NCBI GenBank assembly: GCA_015075165.1
Contig: JABTUY010000003.1
Span: 496,001-560,000, forward strand
Reading direction: 5' to 3'
DNA: 64,000 nucleotides
Source of the DNA: Ideonella sp.
Lineage (GTDB): Bacteria > Pseudomonadota > Gammaproteobacteria > Burkholderiales > Burkholderiaceae_C
In this document: positions 46,966 through 53,949 of the stretch, one piece after another
Layout of the letters: each line of letters begins with the position of its first letter
Position numbering within the stretch: the stretch's first letter is position 1
Notes under the pieces: model-generated
Told to the model about the DNA's origin: nothing
Database searches by the model: none
Seen by the model: only the letters and a program-made list of their open reading frames with translations
Translations under genes and position numbers: made by a program

Positions 46966-49900
46966 GCCACGAACTCTGTGCTGAACGCACTGTCGTTTGC
47001 CGTGTTCGTTCGGCCCAACGATGCGTCTCGTGCGAGCCCACCGCTGTCGACGCGTTGAGCGCCGATCGCTAACCCACCGCCGTAGAGGATGTCGCCCGCA
47101 CCGCGGTCATCGGCGCGGTTGTAGCTGACCACCGGGTCGTACAGCCGATCGAACTCGTTGCCCGGCATGGACGCCACGCTCCACGGCGCACCGCTGCCCG
47201 GCGCGTAGTCGTCATCGCCGTTGAGGTCGTCGTCACCGGCGCCGCCGACCAGCAGGTCCGACCCGCGCCCGCCCATCAGCACGTCGTGGCCGGCGCTGCC
47301 GACGATGGCATCGTCGCCGTCCTCGCCGCCGAGCCAGTCGCCCTTGACGCCGCTGGGCGTCTGCACGTTGCCTTGCGCGATCGCGCTGTCGATTTCGACC
47401 TCGCCGTCGCCGAAGATGCGGTCGTCGCCGGTTCGCCCGCCGGCGGGCTGGTGACGACGATGACGCTGGCTTCGCCCAGCACGATGTCGCTGCCGGCACC
47501 GCCTTGCAGGATGTCGTTGCCGATGTAGCCGAGCACGGTGTCGTCGCCTTGGCGCCGGCCAGGCTCACGTCGCGCACGTACTCGCCCTCGAGCGGGCCCG
47601 CGCCGTCGGGGTCGTGGAAGGCGGTGAGCCGGTTGGGCTGCGCGTCGCCCGTGTCCACGTAGTTGGGCACGAGCGGGGCGATGCTGTCGTCCAGCGTGAT
47701 GCCCAGCGCCCCGGGGCTCAGTTGCGGATGGTGATGGTGTCGGCGCGGTTCGCGAACCTCGATGTAGAGGTCTTTGCGGGTGGGGTGATCTGCTGGACGG
47801 TGTAGGTGACGTCCTGTGGGGTTTCGTACTTTGCCGTTGGGCTGGCGCTTGCCTTGCGGCAGGCCGGCGTCGTAGCCGGGCACGCGCAGGCTGCCCTGGC
47901 CGTCGCTGTCGATGATGACGTCGTCGCCCCAGCCGGCGGTGTGAAGAAGTGGTGTCGCTGCCGGCGCCGCCGAGCAGGTGTCGGCGCCGGTGCTGCCTTC
48001 GAGGAAGTCGTCGGTGCCGCCGAGCAAGCAAGGTGTCGTTGCCGCTGCCGCCGTCGAGGGTGTCGGCGCCGGCGTTGCCTTCGAGGTGGTCGGCGCCGGC
48101 GAGACCGGTGAGGGTATCGGCACCGGCGCCGCCGTAGAGGCCGTCGTTCTGGTCGTTGCCGGCCAAGGGTCCGCGCCGGACCCGCCGAACTTGACGTTGC
48201 GCCGCATGGCGGGCACCGGCGTGTTCGCGGTGTTGTCCATCTGGAACTGCAGGCCCTGGCCGACGTCGACGAAGTTGGTGCTGCTGGCCTGGCTGCGATC
48301 GACCACGATGCCGCTGACGCTGTTCTGCATGTTTCGGAGCGTCAGCCCTTGCAGCATCACAGCGCGGTCATCGATCCAGCGGCTTGTGAAGGTCTCCTTG
48401 CCCGCGTCGCGATCAGCCTGCGACATCGTCTTGTCGGCTTCCCAGTCGAGGTAGGTCTGGCCCCAGACCGTGCGCAGCGTCGCATCCAGTGCGCCCTGGT
48501 TGCCGTCGGTGGCGGCCAGCACGACCGGGCTCAGCGTGATCAGGCTGGCCAGCGCGGCGAAGTCGTTGCGGGCTTTGACGCCGAGGTCTGCGCTGGCGGG
48601 CTCGAGGCGGACCTTGCCGGCAATCGCAAGGAACGCCGCACTCTCTGTCAACGCCCCGAGGTTGCTGTGGAAGCCCTCGCGCTTGGTGATGTCGCCGAAC
48701 CCAGACGCGCCGTCCTTGAATTCGGTCTTCGCAACGCCCGGTCCGAGAAGCTGGCGCCGCAGGCCGTCGAGGATGTTCTCCAGCGGATCGGCCTCGTAGT
48801 TGGCATTGGGGCCATTGCTCGTCGTGCGATTGCTTGCCGCAGGAAGGAGTCCGATAAATCTGGCCAGATCGATGCCGCTATCGAGGCGATCCATCGCACG
48901 CTGCAGCGCGAGCGCATCAGCGAGCAAGATGAGGGCATGTCCGTTGCCGAAATCACCAGTGCCAATGAACCCGGCGAACGGCCCCTCCAGGATCGGCTGC
49001 GACTCGATACCGACCTTCAACGCGGGGCCGTGGATCCCGGAGTTCGCTGCCACGTTGGTGTTGTTGATCGATTCGTAGCCGTAGACCTGCGTGATGCGCC
49101 CGTCGGCAGCGGAGCCCGTGCGCCCCTCGTCGACAACGGGCTGAAAGGATGGCCCAAACCCCAGCCACACGGCCTTCACGGCCCAGTCGTAGCGTTGATC
49201 GCCGTACACCGACTTCGCATCGAAAGGCTGACCCGTCCTGCCGATGGCCCCCTCGCGCAGTGGATCGCCGACATCCGGTGCAACGCGCGGGTCGACCAGC
49301 ACGGCGTGGAAGTAGTCGACCATGTCCTTCAGCGAGCCCGCGCTGCCATCCCAACTGCCGCGCCCCAGGCCGTTGAAGGTGACGGTTTGTCCGAACTGGA
49401 TGCTGGCCTCGTTCTGGTGGATCTCGGTGAACACCGTTGCGAGATGGCCGCCCAGGCTGTACCCGGTCACGTTGAGAATGGACCCCGACGGTAGGAGCGG
49501 CGTACCGGAGCCGTCCTTGTTCACCTTGAGCCAGGCGAAGTAGCGCTCCAGGGCGTCTTGCTGGGCGAGTGCGAAACCAAGGAATTCGACGGCAACGTCC
49601 GCGGCAGATCCATCGCGCTCGCGATCACCGCCGTCGGCCCACGTCCGAAACTCGGTGGAGCGAATCGCGAGCGTGTACTCATTGGTCGGATTCCCAGACA
49701 GGTCCAGCTTCTGGATCAGCGTTGCAGACAGGCCGGTATTGGCCAGGATCTCGTCGTTCAACTGATCGAACGCCGGATCGCCTTCGGCTGCAGGGCGCGA
49801 ACCCGGAACGGCACCGGTCGTTGGGTTATCAGACCATTGATGGACGATTCTGTACTTGCTCAGAAACTCGTCGGCTTGCGACGAGGTCATGCGCGTGTAG

Positions 49901-50076
49901 CCGCGGTAGCCTTCGTTGAGGTCTGGATTGCCGGTCTTGTAGCCCTCGCGGTTGGTGCCCAGTAGCAGTGCCCTTCGGATTTCCGTGGTGTCACTCGGCG
50001 ACATGTTCTCCAAGTAGGATTCCGCAGCCAATCGCTGCAAGACGTAGTCGTAGAGCGATTCGATGTTCGTGTTCAT
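46962..50076 (-). CDS. E2: lipase-like RTX protein, multiply frameshifted in its 3' third
   Basis: About 1,040 codons. The lipase-like domain is the most divergent, with VTGYSLGGHLATVF near residue 200 (Tyr where the others have His before the presumed catalytic Ser). Anchor and second variable segment (WIDDRAVMLQGLTLRNMQNS) match E6. Between about 47430 and 48180 at least ten small indels relative to E5/E6 throw the frame through all three phases. The end is readable again from 47366 (GDWLGGEDGDDAIVGSAGHD) to the stop at 46962, breaking from E7 after GAGDILYGG. ATG 50076 with AGGAG upstream is preferred over GTG 50085. Pseudogene or repeat-consensus errors cannot be separated here. Confidence 0.75.
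47076..48620. repeat. RTX/anchor repeat copy R5 (in E2), indel-rich
   Basis: Copy of the shared segment, matching R2 in its middle and R1/R3 at its ends. It carries the highest indel density of all copies (about 47430-48180), many of them in runs of G or C. Confidence 0.8.
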
Positions 50077-50081
50077 GGCGG

Positions 50082-51182
50082 TCACTCTCCTGTTTTCGAT
50101 GGTTCGATGGTCTGGAGGACGTCGAAGGCAAACTGCGTGAACTCAGCACCTACGCCATTCCGCGGAAGTTCGGCGCAGCGCGCCGCCACTTCCCACATCG
50201 CCTTGCCCGGTCCGCGTGGGTTGCGGCTGGCGATCAAGAACTGCCGGCGAACCGCGAGTACCTCGTGCGATTGCAGGTCATAGATCAGCAGCTCGCCTCC
50301 CGAGATCCCGTGCTCGCGGTCACGCGGGCGCTTGAGCCCGCGCCACGTGTAGCCAAAGCGGGCGGTGGGCGCCGCGATGCCAAGCACCTGCATCGGATCC
50401 TTGTCCTTCCAGTGATCCGTCAGGTTGCCCGTAGGCCCGCGGGCCTGCTCGCGCGTGTAGCCGAACAGCCGGACATAGGGCTCGCGAATGCCCTTCTGCC
50501 ATTTCGTGTTGCGCCGCGGCTGCTCGACGAACCGGTAGTTGTAGAGGGGCGGCTGGATGAACCAGGTGCCCTGCCATTTCAGACTGTCGCCTGTAAGCAG
50601 GAAGACGCGCTGAATCCACGGCATTTCCAACGCATACGGGTCGCTGAGCATGTCGCTGCTCGGCGGCCCTTGCGGCCGGGCGAAGTACAAGCCCTCGACG
50701 TTGTCCACCTTCTTGAAGATCCACTCGCCAGCCTCGGTGCTGCACAGGTGGTTGAAGTACTGCACGGCAACCCTCGGCGTGCCGGGCAACCAACCGCGCC
50801 ACCAGGCCCGATCGAAGTCGAAGGGCACGGGCTCGGGCACGCCGCCGGGTAGCTTCAGGTTGTGCGCGATGCGCGCCTCGTCGCCGTCGAGCCACTGCTC
50901 GGGTATGGGTTCGGGTTGGCCATCCACCTTGACGAACCGGGTCCACACGGCCGGGACGTAGGGCTCCGCTTGCGCAGTGATGTGAAGGCCGCCAAGCAGC
51001 GCCAGCAGCAGAGAGCCACAGATGAAAACCTTTGCCGGCACGATCCGCAGCGCCTTGCCGGGGCAGCCCTGCCCGCGCAGCGCCCACCACAGCGCCGCCG
51101 CCGCGAGCAACCAGTACAGGCGGCCCGCGGCCGTCAACAGCGAGCCGAGTGGCGTCAGGTCTAGCGGCGTGCCGGTCAGCAT
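50082..51182 (-). CDS. I2: membrane protein with large periplasmic domain, presumed immunity partner of E2
   Basis: A 366-residue protein starting MLTGTPLDLTPLGSLL at ATG 51182; an in-frame TTG at 51212 is possible. Two hydrophobic segments (LLTAAGRLYWLLAAAALWWAL; VFICGSLLLALLGGL) are followed by a roughly 290-residue soluble region. Cysteines at FNHLCSTEAGEWIFKKV and WEVAARCAELPRNG sit at the positions of the LC and late Cys in the smaller I proteins, so I2 looks like an enlarged member. The stop overlaps the E2 start region. Its first ten residues are identical to those of I1. The start codon overlaps the E1 stop (ATGCTGA). Confidence 0.75.
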   Translation of the reverse strand: MLTGTPLDLTPLGSLLTAAGRLYWLLAAAALWWALRGQGCPGKALRIVPAKVFICGSLLLALLGGLHITAQAEPYVPAVWTRFVKVDGQPEPIPEQWLDGDEARIAHNLKLPGGVPEPVPFDFDRAWWRGWLPGTPRVAVQYFNHLCSTEAGEWIFKKVDNVEGLYFARPQGPPSSDMLSDPYALEMPWIQRVFLLTGDSLKWQGTWFIQPPLYNYRFVEQPRRNTKWQKGIREPYVRLFGYTREQARGPTGNLTDHWKDKDPMQVLGIAAPTARFGYTWRGLKRPRDREHGISGGELLIYDLQSHEVLAVRRQFLIASRNPRGPGKAMWEVAARCAELPRNGVGAEFTQFAFDVLQTIEPSKTGE

Positions 51183-51225
51183 GGCGCACCGGTTTGCGTC
51201 GGCAACCGGCAACGGCTTGGCTGCG
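51151..51225. repeat. Junction repeat, copy at I2 start
   Basis: About 75 bases spanning the 5' end of I2, closely matching 52556-52630 at the 5' end of I1. It encodes both the first ten residues of I1/I2 and, in another frame, the ending RLPTQTGAPC. Confidence 0.8.
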
Positions 51226-51619
51226 ATGCGATCTGGCCGAAGGCCCAGCCGAACTTCTGGATCTCCAGCTTGTTGGTGGCCTGGGTGTCGCGCGCAGAGT
51301 CGTCAGCGAACTCGGTGGAGCGCAGGCTCACCACGAGCTGACCGTTGGTCAGCCCGCGCGACGGATCGGTGTCGCCCTTGAACCTGAACAGCGTGCCACT
51401 GAAACCAGTCTCGGTGTTGGCCTTGTGGTCGACGACTTCCCACTCGGCGGCGAACTGCTCGGCTTGTTTGGCGGTGAATCTGCTGGAGCGGCCGTTGCCG
51501 AACTCAAGTGCAGCCTGAAGACCAATCGGAGTTGTGTAAGCGAACCTCTCCAGAAGTGCCTCTGCAGCCATCTGCAGATTAGCGAAAGTGAGGTAGGTCG
51601 AGATGGGGTTGATTGCCAT
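51176..51619 (-). CDS. E1: N-terminal stub of a lipase-like effector
   Basis: A 147-residue remnant. It begins MAINPISTYLTFANLQMAAEAL with an AAGGGAG ribosome-binding site, runs through VVSLRSTEFADDSARDT (compare LAIRSTEFRTWADGGDRERD in E2, so the two are related), and is cut before the nucleophile elbow. The last residues (SRCRLPTQTGAPC) come from reading into the conserved sequence just before I2. It therefore cannot be an active hydrolase. The start lies two bases after the I1 stop, keeping the I-E arrangement. Confidence 0.75.
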   Translation of the reverse strand: MAINPISTYLTFANLQMAAEALLERFAYTTPIGLQAALEFGNGRSSRFTAKQAEQFAAEWEVVDHKANTETGFSGTLFRFKGDTDPSRGLTNGQLVVSLRSTEFADDSARDTQATNKLEIQKFGWAFGQIASQPSRCRLPTQTGAPC

Positions 51620-51621
51620 TG

Positions 51622-52587
51622 CTATTGCTCCCTTGTTGGCATGAGAACGCGGAGGAGAAAGGGCTGTCCTCGAAGACTTCGGAACGCGCCCCCGTCTGAC
51701 ACTTTCGGGAACGGTGAGCACGCACAGTCAGGTGCCGCGGCCCACGGCATCCTGAACCCCGCCCTGCTGCCCAGCCCCCGATCCATCATGTAGCCCACGC
51801 GCTCGGCGATGACCCCGTTGCTCTGCAGGTCGATCACCTTCAGCGAGCCGCCCGCGATCCACTGCTCGCGGTCTTCGCGCGTGGAGAGGTCGTCCCAGGT
51901 GATGCCGTAGCGGGCGGTGTATTGGTCGATCGGTTTGCGCTCGAGCTGAAACCAATATGCGCTCTCTGGCGGATCGGTCCCCCGATCTCGACGAAACCGC
52001 TCGATAGCCTCGGCGGTCCACGCAGGCATGAGTTTCATCGTCCCGGTGTACCGATACCGCCTGCCGTCGGCCGGATCGATCGATTCGACGTACCGGTAGC
52101 GCCCCTTGCGAATCTCCACCTCGCGCTGAAAGCGCCCCTGGGTGTTCTCCAGCCGCAGCAGCTGCGCGATGCACTCGTCGCCCGCGCAGTCGCGCCCGTA
52201 GGGGTCGAACAGCTTGTACTGGTCGAAGTCGTCCTGCACGTCGCGCGGCTCGCGCCACTTCAGCCACACGACGCCTTCGACACCCTCGACCGCACGCGCG
52301 ATCTTCTCGCCCGCACTCTTGCAGCGCATCTCGAAGCGAGCCGTCGCGGCGTCCAGCCTGGCCTTGAACTGCTGCTGTTCCTGCACGCGCTTGTGCACCG
52401 GTCGCACGAACACCGGATAGACGACGCCTCCGAGCACAACGGCTGCCGCGGCCAGCTTCACCCACCAGCGCTTGGGCCACCAGAGTGCGAGCACCACGAT
52501 GCCCAGCGCCAGCAGCCAGTACAGCCAGCCCAGCGCTGCCAGCACTCCGCCGTACGGCGTCAGGTCCAGCGGCGTGCCGGTCAGCAT
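51622..52587 (-). CDS. I1: membrane protein, presumed immunity partner of E1
   Basis: A 321-residue protein starting MLTGTPLDLTPYGGVL (ATG 52587; TTG 52617 also in frame). Hydrophobic segments LAALGWLYWLLALGIVVLALWW and LAAAAVVLGGVVYPVFV precede a soluble region. A cysteine in ARFEMRCKSAGEKI and a C-terminal pair in AAPDCACSPF may correspond to the conserved family cysteines, but the similarity is weaker than for I3-I7. It is closest to I2 (shared N-terminus; DREQWIAGGSLKVIDLQS against the I2 stretch GGELLIYDLQS). The last 40 residues are basic and low in hydrophobicity. The start overlaps the end of a short leader frame. Confidence 0.72.
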   Translation of the reverse strand: MLTGTPLDLTPYGGVLAALGWLYWLLALGIVVLALWWPKRWWVKLAAAAVVLGGVVYPVFVRPVHKRVQEQQQFKARLDAATARFEMRCKSAGEKIARAVEGVEGVVWLKWREPRDVQDDFDQYKLFDPYGRDCAGDECIAQLLRLENTQGRFQREVEIRKGRYRYVESIDPADGRRYRYTGTMKLMPAWTAEAIERFRRDRGTDPPESAYWFQLERKPIDQYTARYGITWDDLSTREDREQWIAGGSLKVIDLQSNGVIAERVGYMMDRGLGSRAGFRMPWAAAPDCACSPFPKVSDGGAFRSLRGQPFLLRVLMPTREQ

Positions 52588-52630
52588 GGCGCACCGGTTT
52601 GCGTCGGCAGCCGGCAACAGCTGGGCTGCG
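52556..52630. repeat. Junction repeat, copy at I1 start
   Basis: Second copy of the 75-base junction sequence (see 51151-51225). Shared bases include the ATGCTGA in which stop and start overlap. Confidence 0.8.
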
Positions 52631-52640
52631 TTTCGTTCAT
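52581..52640 (-). CDS. 19-residue leader frame upstream of I1
   Basis: A short frame MNETQPSCCRLPTQTGAPC with a strong ribosome-binding site (CAGGAG, six bases before ATG 52640), starting 20 bases after the glycosyltransferase stop. Its stop lies inside the I1 start (ATGCTGA), so ribosomes finishing it could restart on I1. Its ending equals the ending of E1, so it may be the last trace of a former effector gene, or a translational leader. Small size keeps confidence low. Confidence 0.45.
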   Translation of the reverse strand: MNETQPSCCRLPTQTGAPC

Positions 52641-52660
52641 GTCGATCTCCTGCTGCTCAG

Positions 52661-53935
52661 TCATCCAACCACCACCGCGTCGCGCCGGGCTCGGTCTTCG
52701 CCCCTTGGCAGGCCTGCCACGATTCCGGCCGCGCCAACAGTCCCTTCCAAGGCCGCGAGGCCGGCCGACCGCCCGAACCTCATCGCCGCCGCCCGTGCCG
52801 CCGCACGCATTGCATCCGCCCCGTTGCCTCGTGCCAGCGCTTGCAACGTGCGCCGCGCCAGCGCCCGGCGATCGAAGAACTCCGTCAACCATCCGTTCTC
52901 CCCATCACGCACCACCTCCCGCACCGGCGCGGTGTCCGAGCCGATCACCAGGCACCCGCACGCCATCGCCTCCAGCAGCGACCAGCTCAGCACGAACGGA
53001 TAGGTCAGGTACACATGCGCCGCGCTCACCTGCAGCACACGCACGTATTGCTCGTACGGCAGCTTGCCCACAAAGTGCGTGCGCGCCGGGTCGATGCTCA
53101 CTTCGCGCAGCATGTGCTCGCGCCAGTTCGGCGCTTGCGGCGGCTTGCGCCCATAGCTGACGCCGTCGCCGCCGACGATCACGGCGTGGCAGGTGCCGTG
53201 CTCGCTCTGCACGATTTGCAGCGCGCGCATGAACTGGTGGAAGCCGCGGTACGGCTCCAGGTTGCGCGCCACGTAGGTGACGATGGGTTCTCCGGCCTTC
53301 AGCACCCGCCCCTGGTTCGGCCCGCTGGGCACGGTGAAGGTGGCGGCCGGGTCCGGCGCGAGCCGTTCGGTGTCGATGCCCTCGTGCGCCACCGCGATCT
53401 TGCCGCGGTACGCCTCGGGGTGCCGGCTCCATTGCCATTGCGTGGGCGTGATGCCGGCGTCGCAGTGCTGCAGGTTCAACAGGTGCAGCGCGTTCCAGGT
53501 GCGGATGCGCAAGCAGTCGTCCAGCGTGGGCGGAAACTCGGGGTCGAAGCCGACGTCCTGCCCCTCGCTCGCGTAGTACCACTCGCAGTAGTGCACGAGC
53601 CGCGTGTGCGGAAAGATGTCTTTCGCGTACAGCGTCTCGCCCCAGCCGGGGTGCGCCACGATCGCATCGGGCACGAAGCCGTTGGCGCGCAGGCGTTCGA
53701 GCACGCGTGCCACCGCCTGGCCGTGCAGCACCGCGTCTTCCATCGTGCGCAGGTACGGGTGTTGCGCCTTGTGCGGCGCGCGGTGCGGCTTGTAGCGAAT
53801 GCACTGCACACCGGGCAGTCCGGGCGCGGTGTCGCGGCCGATCGCCAGCACCTGCCAGCCGGGGCGCTCGGCCCATGCGGCCGCCGCGTGGCGGAACTGG
53901 CCCGGAAAGTTCTGGTGGATGAACAGGATGCGCAT
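52661..53935 (-). CDS. Glycosyltransferase, family 4 type
   Basis: A 424-residue GT-B glycosyltransferase. The opening MRILFIHQNFPGQFRHAAAA and HPGWGETLYAKDIFP are typical of the glycosyl transferase 4 group-3 N-terminal domain; the C-terminal half carries the nucleotide-sugar site with LSWSLLEAMACGCLVIGSDTAPVREVV. It should use a nucleotide sugar donor; the acceptor is unknown. It lies 14 bases after hlyD and 20 bases before the leader of the effector array, so it belongs to the secretion operon. Glycosylation of the RTX effectors or of a surface polymer linked to export are both possible, neither shown. Confidence 0.88.
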   Translation of the reverse strand: MRILFIHQNFPGQFRHAAAAWAERPGWQVLAIGRDTAPGLPGVQCIRYKPHRAPHKAQHPYLRTMEDAVLHGQAVARVLERLRANGFVPDAIVAHPGWGETLYAKDIFPHTRLVHYCEWYYASEGQDVGFDPEFPPTLDDCLRIRTWNALHLLNLQHCDAGITPTQWQWSRHPEAYRGKIAVAHEGIDTERLAPDPAATFTVPSGPNQGRVLKAGEPIVTYVARNLEPYRGFHQFMRALQIVQSEHGTCHAVIVGGDGVSYGRKPPQAPNWREHMLREVSIDPARTHFVGKLPYEQYVRVLQVSAAHVYLTYPFVLSWSLLEAMACGCLVIGSDTAPVREVVRDGENGWLTEFFDRRALARRTLQALARGNGADAMRAAARAAAMRFGRSAGLAALEGTVGAAGIVAGLPRGEDRARRDAVVVG

Positions 53936-53949
53936 CGCGTGGCGGCCTC

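Noticed and set aside
33044-48454. Multiple plus-strand open frames opposite the RTX repeats that recur in every copy
   Set aside because: They recur because the DNA is repeated, have Ser/Pro/Ala-rich composition without domains, and lie opposite convincing RTX genes.
27781-52640. Insertion sequences or transposases as the cause of the duplications
   Set aside because: No transposase, terminal inverted repeats or target duplications seen; the repeats are coding segments in direct orientation, better explained by homologous recombination.
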